Positions 8,896 to 17,857 of a DNA stretch of 64,000 nt are shown piece by piece. The notes under the pieces were generated by a model, which was not told the DNA's origin, did not search any database, and saw only the letters and a program-made list of their open reading frames with translations. The stretch spans positions 248,001 to 312,000 of the forward strand of contig NZ_JAEEMU010000032.1 of assembly GCF_016283395.1 (NCBI RefSeq), in the 5' to 3' direction. How positions within the stretch are numbered: position 1 is the stretch's first letter; the number at the start of each line of letters is the position of its first letter. This stretch comes from Ruminococcus sp. (GTDB lineage: Bacteria > Bacillota_A > Clostridia > Oscillospirales > Ruminococcaceae). A program made the translations under genes and the position numbers.

Positions 8896-9468
8896 ATGCC
8901 ATTCAAGAAAAGAGTTCCTGAGTCGATGCCTTCGGTGGAACAGGTCGAAAGCGAGCTCAAAAGTATAAATTACAAAAAGAAATTCAGGAAAACGCTGCTT
9001 AGCACAGTGTCGATACTTATTGTTGTGGCGGCGATAGCTGTGCTTATGTCAACGCTGTTTTTCCCTGTAGTTCAGGTGGTCGGAAAAAGTATGGAGCCTA
9101 CTTTGAATGAAGGCGACATACTCGTCCTTGTCAAGTCGGACAAGGTCACTTACGGAGATCTTTGCTGCGTTTCATGGCAGAATAAATCGCTGCTGAAGCG
9201 CGTTATCGGTCTTTCTGGAGATATGATAGAAATAGACGGTGACGGGAACGTCTTTATCAACGGTGCTCTTCTTGATGAGCCTTATGTTGAGGAGAAAATG
9301 CTTGGAAAATGTGAGATCGAATTCCCGTATAAAGTGCCCGAAAACAAGGTGTTCATACTCGGCGATCAGCGTGAGACTTCTGTGGACAGCAGAAGCAACG
9401 CTATCGGCTGTGTAGGAACGGATCAGATCGTAGGAAGGGTGCTTTTTAAGGTTTGGTCTAAGAAATAA
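8896..9468 (+). CDS. Signal peptidase I (second pilus-locus copy)
   Basis: A 190-aa type I signal peptidase. An ATG at 8887 overlaps the previous stop but would have its ribosome site (AAAGGG) only two bases away, so I prefer the ATG at 8896. There is a membrane anchor at about 37-60, the nucleophile Ser in VGKSMEPTL, the Lys in LLKRVIG, and a GDQRETSVDSRS box. It lies 25 bases upstream of the giant adhesin gene and should process the adhesin and the major pilin. Confidence 0.92.
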   Translation: MPFKKRVPESMPSVEQVESELKSINYKKKFRKTLLSTVSILIVVAAIAVLMSTLFFPVVQVVGKSMEPTLNEGDILVLVKSDKVTYGDLCCVSWQNKSLLKRVIGLSGDMIEIDGDGNVFINGALLDEPYVEEKMLGKCEIEFPYKVPENKVFILGDQRETSVDSRSNAIGCVGTDQIVGRVLFKVWSKK

Positions 9469-9493
9469 CGCAGAAAGGGGAATGGTGAAATAG

Positions 9494-12400
9494 ATGAAAA
9501 ACTATTTCGACAGTTTTTATGAGATAATTCATAAAAACAGTGTTAAGCGACGGCGTATGGTATCGCTGCTGCTTGTGCTGTCAATATTTGTTTCATCGGG
9601 TGTCCTCTGGGAACTGCGTGATACGGTCATCACTATGGTGAACGAGCCGCTCTGCGGTATTGAGGAGCATGAACATACCGATGAATGTTACGAAAAAGTC
9701 CTCGTTTGCGGACTTGAAGAAAATGAGGAGCATACTCATACCGAAGAATGTTATAAAAATGTCCTGGTGTGCGGTCATGAGAATCATTTCCACAAACTGC
9801 AATGCTATACCGATGAAGAGCTTCCCGATAATGATAAGCTCAATGAAGTCGATGAAATTGAAGATACATATGCTATCAGCAATGTAATTGATGAAGAAGT
9901 GTTGGCTGCTAATCTGCCCATGATCAAACTAAATAATGATATAAGGGCATTAGCAAACGAAGACGACCTTCCGCCGACGATAGAAACTATTGATAATATT
10001 GCAGAAGGTATCAAATTCACGTTGTTTGATTATGGTGACTACAATCTTGAATCGCAGACTAACCATTATGGGTATGAAAGTGATAATAATGGTGGATATA
10101 CGCATCCAAACGCAAATACTACCAATGGTATCAATGCCGGCAGAAACATCTATGATGATATTTTATTCTTCGCTTATGGCACACCACCGCCACATGGTGC
10201 AGCGACAGGTTATTACCTGAAAAGCACCAAGACTGATCCATATACAGATTCAAACGGTCATCCAGTAAATAACGGAAACTATATCGATAAAAATGGAAAT
10301 TACATTGAATGGAACGGAAAAACTGGTGCAGAAGATAACAGAATCCCTTTATATTATCCAGGAACACATGACAAGAACAGTTATACAGGTGATTATAATG
10401 TAAATTCTTATCAATCAGGAAACAGACCTTTCCAAGGAATAGTAGTAAATGAACTTGTTGACGGATATCCCAAAGTAAATAACGTTGTAGATGGTAAAAA
10501 TCACGGCAGCAGCTTAGCTTATTTGTTCGATGATAATCCTTCTGAGTATAAAACTGTTTATACAGGCGTAAATCATCTCTTGAAAATTGATGAAGAAACC
10601 GGACATTTTGTGTATAACAGTGATAAGAATTATGCTTATTTCGATACGGATACCAGAAATTTCAGCGTCTATGACAGTACCTTTGAGATTGTAAATGATA
10701 ACCATCATCATGCAGGTGAAAGTACTAAATATGATACTAATGGAAATCCAATTATATATCCAACAGATCTCGACACAGGATTCAAAATAGGATTCTTTCC
10801 TTTCGATCAATATGATCCTGAAAAGAAGGATCCTAACTTTGATACCAGCAGTGGAACTTACAATCACCATTTCGGCATGAAGATGGAAGCAAACTTTGCA
10901 AATCCTGCATATGACGAACAAAATGTTCAAGAGCCAATAGCATTCAAGTACAGCGGCGATGATGATATGTGGGTATTTGTTGACGGTAAATTGGTTCTTG
11001 ATATTGGCGGTATACACGAGCCTACAGGCGGCATGATCGATTTTTCGAACGGACTTGTTTGGGTACAGGACAATTCAGAAGGAAGAACTTTGGCGCAAGT
11101 CAAAGCAGATCGCGGTTATACAAACGCTCAGTGGGAGGCCCTTCCAAAACCGATTGGTATCGATACAGCAAGTACAAGCAGCGATGCTGTTAATAAATGG
11201 ATAGTCAAGGATATAACTTATTTTATATCCGACTGGTACTCAGGAGGAAATGCCAACGGCAATCATGAGATCAAAATGTTCTACCTTGAGCGAGGCGGTT
11301 GTTACTCAAACCTTGCAATGGAAATGAACCTTCCTACTCTCAAGCCGCTGACTGTAATGAAGAATGTCGATTATCAGCAGCATCTCGTAAAAGATGATCA
11401 GATTGACAATAAGGAATACAATTTCCAAGTATGGGAATGGAAAGACAATAATTGGATCAAGCCAAGTGACTTTGAAAACAATGGTGCTTTCTCATTACCT
11501 AACGGTGGAAGAAAGACATTTGACGGACTTGGTCAGAGCAGACAGTTCAAAGTTGTTGAAGAGGGTGTTGACCCGAATACCTTTGATCAGGTTACCATTA
11601 ACGGCGGAACTCCTATATTGCTTACAGGCAGTGCCGCTGTGAATGTTGAATCAAGCGAAGAACCTGTAGCGTTGAGTGAAACAAATTCCTATACATTTAC
11701 CAACAGAGTAATCGAAAAAACCACAGATATTAAAATAAAAAAAGCATGGAGCGGAAATGTTCCCACAGATTTTGGTACAGTTAAGTACAAGATCATGCGT
11801 ACCGATTCCGTTACAGGAGAAGTTAAACAGGTAGCTCTTTTGGAATCTGAAATAGATAATGATCAGCCTATCTTGGTTAAGAGACGTACATTCACCATTC
11901 CTGCTTCTAATTGGACTGAAGGCGTTACTAAAACCGGACTACTTTCACAGTATGGCAATCACTTCTATACATACAATGTAGAAGAATTGAATGTTCCGAC
12001 GGGATACAAGGCTTCATACAGCGTTGATGCTAACGGAGATCTGGTTATAACCAATACTGATATGTCTAAAACGGATATTAACGTTGAGAAAAAGTGGGAG
12101 AATTACAACGCGAATGATATTAGTGTAAAAGTTAAGCTGACGAGGTCAAGGATAGGTTATACAGAAAGTACTCATACAAATCTGAAGATTAATATTCTTG
12201 ATGAAGGCGGAAATTTAATAAAAGAGTTTACCACCAATGAAGTATATGCCGGAGGAAGTGCAGAAATAGCCTATACTCTTCCGGATGGTGTGGAAATTTA
12301 CAGGGGTGATCCTTTGTATCCGCAAAAAAAGATCGGAACTTATGCAGCAGTTAATCTTCCTCTAAACATTATTTGCGGTTTGCATGGAACTGAGGGACAT

Positions 12401-14239
12401 ACACATACAGATGCATGTTACAGAGACGATAATAAGATTAATGAAACTCTTTTTGTAAAATTTGAAGAAGACGAAGAAATACTTGTAGTTCAGAACCTTT
12501 CTGCTTCAGCCAACACCGTAACATTCAAGGTAACGTCTGATAAGGCAGAAGACAGTCTGCTGCTGTTACATCATTCATTTACAAGAGGTGTAAATGACTG
12601 GAAACCCAACGGCAGCGTTGAGATTAAATCAAGCGGAAATAATCCATATGCCAAGGGCGATGCAATGTATGTAACCGGTAGAAGCAAGTCATGGCACGGT
12701 GTAAGATTTGACCTTGATCCTGCGAAATTCAAGGCTAATAAAACATATACGTTCAGTGCTTATTTATTAAGTCCTGTGGCAACAAGATTCAAAATGACCT
12801 TTAATAACGGACTTGGTCAATTTAGACAGATTTCTGATCCTCCAGTTTCAGTCGAAGCAAATACATGGACTCAGGTTACGGGTACAATAAAACTTCCGGA
12901 GGAAATTGACCCATATAATATGTATATTGTAGTTGAAACAGTACCTTATGGTGATGATTATGATAATGCTCCAATTGAACCGGGTGGAACTTCCTTCCGA
13001 ATGGACGAGTTTACAGCTATTGAAGGTAATCGACCTGTATCTGTTTCACCGCAAATCATGGAAGGTAACACAATAATCGATCCAGGTGGTGTTGTTACTA
13101 TAAGTGGTGAACCAGTATCAAGCACTTCAACAAACAACAGCGAAGTCTATTATACCAACTTCAGTGAGGAAACGGATGATTGGTCTTTGAATGATTATGA
13201 GCCTAATAATGATCCAGCTATTGTATCAAGAGAGTATGATGGAAAAAATCATTTTTATTATTTAGAAATATCTAATAGAAATGCAACAAACGACGGTATA
13301 AAAATGGAGGTTCCATTCCTTCAAAAAGGGCATACATATAGATTTGAAGCCAAAGTTCAAGGCGATGGACCTGGAAGCTCAGAAGACATTCAATTATCTA
13401 TAGACTTAATTGGCGGTAATAGTAACGATGATAGATTTAAAACCATAGGTACAGCTAATATTTCTCCTGTTACTAATTCTGATAACAGCATAGACTATTG
13501 GGTACAGAATACATTTTCACAAACTTTTACGATTCCAGATTATGCCGATACTTCAAAAATGTATATCTATTTTGAAACACCATATGCAAACAGTGGAGGA
13601 CAACGTGGACCATTCCGAGTAAACGAGGTCAGGATCACAGATGTATCGACAGTTAATAGCATCACATATGCTCCTGCTACAGAACCAAAAGAAGGCTATA
13701 AAATCGTAAACGGTCAATACGTATCTGATTTCAGCAATTATCGAATTACTTTGGATTCCAATTCAGTAACCAATCCGGTTAATCTGTCAGATACTGGTTA
13801 TCAGAATGATGAAGAATTCAGTAAAATAGTGACTCTAAACTCTTTAAATTCATGGAAGTACCATTGGCAGAATCATGATATTAGTGATTCTGATGAGCAT
13901 TATATCGATGAGGATCATTCACGCTATCTTTACAAGTATCACATTGAGGAAATCTCAATAATCAAATCTGATAATACTGAAATTCCGATCAGATATGATT
14001 CTGCAACTAAGGAATGGGTCAGTGATGATGAAAACTTCATTGTTAGTTACAGTAATAATGATGTAGCCAGCAATACTGTTTCAACACCTATATTGATCAC
14101 AAACAAGTACATATGGTACAAACTTCCTGCAACAGGGGGATGTGGCACAGACCGGATTTATTTCTTCGGCATTGTGTTCACTTCAATAGGAATAATAAGC
14201 GGTGCCGCCTTGTACAGGCGCAAAAGGAGGCGAGTGTGA
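9494..14239 (+). CDS. Giant pilus-tip adhesin: Cys/His repeats, fibro-slime, CBM-like and Cna_B domains, LPATG
   Basis: A 1581-aa secreted, wall-linked protein. A membrane segment (about 22-42) acts as signal. Residues about 54-105 hold three Cys-x-His repeats (CGIEEHEHTDECY, CGLEENEEHTHTEECY, CGHENHFHKLQCY), and a fourth lies near 960. Residues about 320-570 form a fibro-slime domain with the YSGDDDMWVFVDGK core. Cna_B-like segments follow (for example from 741, TDIKIKKAW). Two beta-sandwich modules at about 1024-1175 and 1218-1390 resemble CBM4/9/22 carbohydrate-binding modules (FTRGVNDW / FSEETDDW starts, FRMDEFTAIE / FRVNEVRITD ends). The LPATG signal is at 1544-1548, followed by a membrane helix and an RRKRRR tail. 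Order and size suggest the tip subunit of the pilus built from the next gene. CBM assignment is by pattern and needs checking. Confidence 0.85.
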   Translation: MKNYFDSFYEIIHKNSVKRRRMVSLLLVLSIFVSSGVLWELRDTVITMVNEPLCGIEEHEHTDECYEKVLVCGLEENEEHTHTEECYKNVLVCGHENHFHKLQCYTDEELPDNDKLNEVDEIEDTYAISNVIDEEVLAANLPMIKLNNDIRALANEDDLPPTIETIDNIAEGIKFTLFDYGDYNLESQTNHYGYESDNNGGYTHPNANTTNGINAGRNIYDDILFFAYGTPPPHGAATGYYLKSTKTDPYTDSNGHPVNNGNYIDKNGNYIEWNGKTGAEDNRIPLYYPGTHDKNSYTGDYNVNSYQSGNRPFQGIVVNELVDGYPKVNNVVDGKNHGSSLAYLFDDNPSEYKTVYTGVNHLLKIDEETGHFVYNSDKNYAYFDTDTRNFSVYDSTFEIVNDNHHHAGESTKYDTNGNPIIYPTDLDTGFKIGFFPFDQYDPEKKDPNFDTSSGTYNHHFGMKMEANFANPAYDEQNVQEPIAFKYSGDDDMWVFVDGKLVLDIGGIHEPTGGMIDFSNGLVWVQDNSEGRTLAQVKADRGYTNAQWEALPKPIGIDTASTSSDAVNKWIVKDITYFISDWYSGGNANGNHEIKMFYLERGGCYSNLAMEMNLPTLKPLTVMKNVDYQQHLVKDDQIDNKEYNFQVWEWKDNNWIKPSDFENNGAFSLPNGGRKTFDGLGQSRQFKVVEEGVDPNTFDQVTINGGTPILLTGSAAVNVESSEEPVALSETNSYTFTNRVIEKTTDIKIKKAWSGNVPTDFGTVKYKIMRTDSVTGEVKQVALLESEIDNDQPILVKRRTFTIPASNWTEGVTKTGLLSQYGNHFYTYNVEELNVPTGYKASYSVDANGDLVITNTDMSKTDINVEKKWENYNANDISVKVKLTRSRIGYTESTHTNLKINILDEGGNLIKEFTTNEVYAGGSAEIAYTLPDGVEIYRGDPLYPQKKIGTYAAVNLPLNIICGLHGTEGHTHTDACYRDDNKINETLFVKFEEDEEILVVQNLSASANTVTFKVTSDKAEDSLLLLHHSFTRGVNDWKPNGSVEIKSSGNNPYAKGDAMYVTGRSKSWHGVRFDLDPAKFKANKTYTFSAYLLSPVATRFKMTFNNGLGQFRQISDPPVSVEANTWTQVTGTIKLPEEIDPYNMYIVVETVPYGDDYDNAPIEPGGTSFRMDEFTAIEGNRPVSVSPQIMEGNTIIDPGGVVTISGEPVSSTSTNNSEVYYTNFSEETDDWSLNDYEPNNDPAIVSREYDGKNHFYYLEISNRNATNDGIKMEVPFLQKGHTYRFEAKVQGDGPGSSEDIQLSIDLIGGNSNDDRFKTIGTANISPVTNSDNSIDYWVQNTFSQTFTIPDYADTSKMYIYFETPYANSGGQRGPFRVNEVRITDVSTVNSITYAPATEPKEGYKIVNGQYVSDFSNYRITLDSNSVTNPVNLSDTGYQNDEEFSKIVTLNSLNSWKYHWQNHDISDSDEHYIDEDHSRYLYKYHIEEISIIKSDNTEIPIRYDSATKEWVSDDENFIVSYSNNDVASNTVSTPILITNKYIWYKLPATGGCGTDRIYFFGIVFTSIGIISGAALYRRKRRRV

Positions 14240-14308
14240 AATGGCTTCCTGAGTACACAAACGGCGGATAATAACAAAGTCAATTTAACGAAAACGGAGG
14301 TAAATTAT

Positions 14309-16087
14309 ATGAAAAATAGTAAAAGATTTTTAGCGATGATGACAGCTGGCTTTTTAGCTATCACACCTATGGCTGCTACAGGTTTAACAGCATATGCGGT
14401 AACACATTCACTTACTGTTACCGATACAGATACCGCAACTCATACTTATACAGCTTATCCTATTATTTTAGGTACTAAAAATACTGACGGTTCATTAACG
14501 GGCCTTTCATGGGCTGCAAATGTTGATTCAGATGCTTTGATATCAGCACTTACAACCAACGCGGGTGTTCTCGGCATTACTATGCCAGCATCTACTACAG
14601 TAGATAATATTGCAGAAACACTTGCCTCGATAACTGGTGATGATAGGATAGAAAAGCTTGCAAAGATACTGAATACTGCTGCTATTCGCGGTACTACAGG
14701 AACGTCTCTTACAAAGGATGGTAATAATTACTCTGCTACTGTGGATGACGGTTGGTATCTTGTAGTTGATGAAACAACACTTGCAACAGCTACTGACACG
14801 ACCAGTACACAGGTCAGAAGTGCTAATCTTTTGCAAATAGTTGGTGATACCTCTTTAAGTGCAAAACATTCTCTTCCAACTTTGGAAAAGAAGATAGTTG
14901 AAGGTAGTACAGAAGTTGATTATAATACTGCTGCTATAGGCGATGTTATTACATATCACATTAAAACTAAAGTACCTGATACAACAGGTTATAACAAGTA
15001 TTTCTTTATAGTTGAGGATACATTATCAGCAGGTCTGACATATAATGCAAGCAGTATAAATGTAAAGATTTACGATAAAGATGATAGTACAGTATTAAAA
15101 GGTACTTTAACCAAGGATGCAGATACTGATTACACTAATTATGCAACAGATGATGCAGATTATTATGTCCTGACAGGAGGAACACCAAATCTCAAGATAG
15201 TTTTTGAAGATGTTATCAATAATTTTGCTTCATATGATGCAGGCGATGATATCGTTATAGAATATACTGCAACACTTAATTCAAATGCAAGTATTGATCC
15301 GACTGTAGGAAATCCTAATACAGCTAAGCTTAAATATTCAAATGATCCAAATGTTGATTATACAGGAACTCCCGGATTAACACCTGACGAACCCGGTGGT
15401 AGTGAAGTTGTCGGTGAAACACCTAATGATAAGGTAAATACATATACAACTGCTATCAAGATCAAGAAGGTAGATCAGGATGGTAATCCACTCAAGGGTG
15501 CAGAATTTACACTTGAAGGTGTGAAATTGAATAAGGTTGAAACGGTAACTGGATCAACATTTACTAAGGATAATACAAACGGAACATACTGGAAATTAAA
15601 TAATGGTTCTTATACCACAACTAATCCGGCAGATTTAACAACTGAGCAGCAGGCTAAATATGAGAGCACATCTGACAAATACGTTAAAACAACTGCATCT
15701 GCAACAGAACTAACAGCAACAGGCGATCCTAAGAGTATTACAGCAACAGTCGATGACGACGGTTACCTTACATTTACAGGTCTTGATGCAGGTGATTATA
15801 CATTGAAAGAAAGTAATCCTCCATCAGGCTATAATAAAGCAGCTGATATATCATTTACTCTCAGTGCATCATCAATATCCGAGAATTCAGTTACATGGAC
15901 CAATAGTAAGTCATCTACAAAAGAAGAGAATATGTTTGTTCATCAGATAGAAAACAGAAAGGGTTCTATCCTTCCAACAACAGGTGGTATCGGTACAAAG
16001 CTGTTCTACATCATAGGCGGACTGCTGGTTGCTGGTTCTGTAGTCCTCCTCGTTACAAAGAAGAGAATGAAGGCTAATGAAGACTAA
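14309..16087 (+). CDS. Major pilin (isopeptide-forming backbone subunit), LPTTG
   Basis: A 592-aa secreted protein with a signal peptide (about 1-30), strongly supported by CGGAGG before the ATG. Residues about 32-185 form the N-terminal pilin domain. About 185-350 is a backbone-pilin domain beginning LPTLEKKIVEGST. About 375-540 is a SpaA/prealbumin-like domain with the IKIKKVDQDGNPLKGAEFTL start and the GDYTLKESNPPSGY end, where the E-box Glu and an early Lys normally form an internal isopeptide bond. LPTTG lies at 555-559, then a membrane helix and KKRMK. It is Thr- and Asp-rich and lies 69 bases after the adhesin gene. A strong hairpin after its stop suggests it is expressed above the downstream sortase. 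Confidence 0.9.
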   Translation: MKNSKRFLAMMTAGFLAITPMAATGLTAYAVTHSLTVTDTDTATHTYTAYPIILGTKNTDGSLTGLSWAANVDSDALISALTTNAGVLGITMPASTTVDNIAETLASITGDDRIEKLAKILNTAAIRGTTGTSLTKDGNNYSATVDDGWYLVVDETTLATATDTTSTQVRSANLLQIVGDTSLSAKHSLPTLEKKIVEGSTEVDYNTAAIGDVITYHIKTKVPDTTGYNKYFFIVEDTLSAGLTYNASSINVKIYDKDDSTVLKGTLTKDADTDYTNYATDDADYYVLTGGTPNLKIVFEDVINNFASYDAGDDIVIEYTATLNSNASIDPTVGNPNTAKLKYSNDPNVDYTGTPGLTPDEPGGSEVVGETPNDKVNTYTTAIKIKKVDQDGNPLKGAEFTLEGVKLNKVETVTGSTFTKDNTNGTYWKLNNGSYTTTNPADLTTEQQAKYESTSDKYVKTTASATELTATGDPKSITATVDDDGYLTFTGLDAGDYTLKESNPPSGYNKAADISFTLSASSISENSVTWTNSKSSTKEENMFVHQIENRKGSILPTTGGIGTKLFYIIGGLLVAGSVVLLVTKKRMKANED

Positions 16088-16127
16088 TTAAACACATTTA
16101 TTATTACAGCAAATATCTGAAATGCTT

Positions 16128-16165
16128 GTGCAGCGGAGAGTAATCTCCGCTGCACTGCAATTTTA
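16128..16165 (+). terminator. Intercistronic hairpin between major pilin and sortase
   Basis: GTGCAGCGGAGA (16128-16139), a GTAA loop, and TCTCCGCTGCAC (16144-16155): a perfect 12-bp stem with a four-base loop, followed by TGCAATTTT. The T-tract is short, so it probably gives partial termination or protects the 3' end of the pilin mRNA. Confidence 0.7.
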
Positions 16166-16181
16166 ATTCAAGGAGCTTTTG

Positions 16182-17027
16182 ATGAAGCGTATCATTATCA
16201 GGTCGCTGCCTTTTGCAGCATTGTTTATAGGCATATTCCTGCTCTTGTATCCCACTGTCAGCGAGTATATCAACGCTCTGCATCAATCTAAGGCTATACA
16301 GGCTTATAACGAGATATCTGATTCGATGAGCAGTGAAGAACGTGATAAGATTTTTGAAGCCGCAAGGGAATACAACAGTAGGATTGCCTCCGCAGAGAAT
16401 CCGATAATAGCTCCCGAAACAGTACAGGGGTATTATAACACTCTTGATATTACGGGAACAGGCATTATGGGTTATCTAACAGTTGAAAAAATAAAGGTGG
16501 AGCTGCCTATATATCATAGTGTTGATGATAACGTACTACAGGTGGCTGTAGGACATCTTCCAGGAACGAGCCTGCCAATAGGTGGAGCAGGAACGCATTC
16601 CGTCATGTCAGGTCATCGCGGTCTGCCAAGTGCGCGGTTGTTTACCGACCTTGACAAAATGGAACTCGGCGACATTTTCTATATTACTGTCTTATCGGAA
16701 GTATTTACATATCAGGTAGATCAGATAAAGACTGTAAAGCCATATGAGATAGACGATCTGAAAATCGATCCTTCCAAGGACTACTGTACGCTTTTTACCT
16801 GTACTCCATACGGTATCAATTCCCACAGACTGCTTGTAAGAGGTGAAAGGATAGAAACAAAGGAAGAGTACAAGGTATACGTTGCAAATGACGTATTCAT
16901 CATTTCTCCGATCATTGTAGCTCCCATTATAGCAGCACCGATATTGCTTGTGCTGTTGATATTGCTTATGGTCAAAGGCGGAAAAAAGCAAAAGAACAGC
17001 AACAAAAAAACGAGTGAAAATAAATAG
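16182..17027 (+). CDS. Class C (pilus-polymerizing) sortase
   Basis: A 281-aa membrane enzyme. The ATG at 16182 has AAGGAG six bases upstream and is preferred over the TTG just before it. It has an N-terminal membrane helix (about 8-26), a C-terminal one (about 240-262) and a Lys-rich cytoplasmic tail. Catalytic motifs are MSGHRGLPSARLFTDLD (His) and TLFTCTPYGINSHRLL (Cys, Arg). It is strongly similar across its length to the class C sortase of the leftward operon. It should polymerize the LPTTG pilin encoded upstream and add the LPATG adhesin. Confidence 0.93.
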   Translation: MKRIIIRSLPFAALFIGIFLLLYPTVSEYINALHQSKAIQAYNEISDSMSSEERDKIFEAAREYNSRIASAENPIIAPETVQGYYNTLDITGTGIMGYLTVEKIKVELPIYHSVDDNVLQVAVGHLPGTSLPIGGAGTHSVMSGHRGLPSARLFTDLDKMELGDIFYITVLSEVFTYQVDQIKTVKPYEIDDLKIDPSKDYCTLFTCTPYGINSHRLLVRGERIETKEEYKVYVANDVFIISPIIVAPIIAAPILLVLLILLMVKGGKKQKNSNKKTSENK

Positions 17028-17058
17028 CCGCAATGTGATAAAAACATTGCGGTTATTT
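17028..17058 (+). terminator. Terminator of rightward pilus operon
   Basis: CCGCAATGT (17028-17036) pairs with ACATTGCGG (17044-17052), then TTATTTT, directly after the sortase stop. Confidence 0.8.
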
Positions 17059-17249
17059 TATGGGTATATTCATTTATATCAATAGTAACAAGTTTGAACG
17101 CAGTAGGTATCAAAATGATATTGCCTTACTCTGGTTAGAAGATAGTACCATTTGACCATAGGCTATTGAAACATCAAAAAAATATTTCACAGAAATGGGG
17201 TTTTAGCTTTTGAAATATGTCAATAAAAAACGAGACCCTATTGAAATGA

Positions 17250-17281
17250 AATCAGAGCCGGTTAGTTGTACCGGCTCCTTC
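17250..17281 (-). terminator. Terminator of leftward element operon
   Basis: GAGCCGGT (17255-17262) pairs with ACCGGCTC (17270-17277) immediately beyond the serine recombinase stop. The sequence after it on the minus strand is AT-rich but has no long T-run. Confidence 0.6.
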
Positions 17282-17857
17282 TCATTTATTATACTTTCTT
17301 TTGTACTCATCGAGTCTGCGATAGAATGTGTTGGAGCGCAGACCCATTTGATTACGGAATTCGACAGCTGTAATAGTACCGGACTTCCACTGTTCATACA
17401 GATGACTAAACCTTTTCCAGTTAATAGGGATAGGCTGTCGACCTTTATACTTTCCTTGTGCCTTTGCAATAGCGATACCCTCGCGCTGACGTTGTAAGGT
17501 CTGCTCACGTTCAAGCTCTGATAATGCTGCGAATATAGAGAGAACGAAACGTCCCTGTGGAGTATTTGTGTCTATGTTTTCCTTGCTGCTGACAAGAGTT
17601 ACTCTTTTCTGCTGAAGTACATCTATGATATTGAGCAAATCTCGCGTGGAACGTCCCAGTCTGCTGATACTTTCGATGTATAGAGTATCGCCATCACGAA
17701 CATATTCCAGCATGGCTTTCAGCTCGGGACGGTCAGTATTTTTACCCGACAGTTTCTCGGCAAAGATGCGCTCGACCTGATACTGTTTCATCAAAGCTTC
17801 TTGACGTGCTGTTTCCTGATGCTCAGTCGAAACACGTATATATCCGATCTTGCTCAT
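17282..17857 (-). CDS. Small serine recombinase (resolvase/invertase family)
   Basis: A 191-aa protein starting MSKIGYIRVSTEHQ. The catalytic Ser is Ser10 in RVST. SGKNTDRPEL, LYIESISRLGRS (Arg motif) and FAALSELEREQ with the long E-helix are typical of resolvases and invertases. A C-terminal helix-turn-helix (about 145-190, ITAVEFRNQMGLRSNTFYRRLDEY) binds the recombination site. Its ATG overlaps the stop of the amidotransferase gene (TAATG), so it is translated with that operon. This is odd for a recombinase and suggests that recombination and cargo are expressed together. It could resolve element dimers or invert a segment; no target site was found. Confidence 0.9.
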   Translation of the reverse strand: MSKIGYIRVSTEHQETARQEALMKQYQVERIFAEKLSGKNTDRPELKAMLEYVRDGDTLYIESISRLGRSTRDLLNIIDVLQQKRVTLVSSKENIDTNTPQGRFVLSIFAALSELEREQTLQRQREGIAIAKAQGKYKGRQPIPINWKRFSHLYEQWKSGTITAVEFRNQMGLRSNTFYRRLDEYKRKYNK

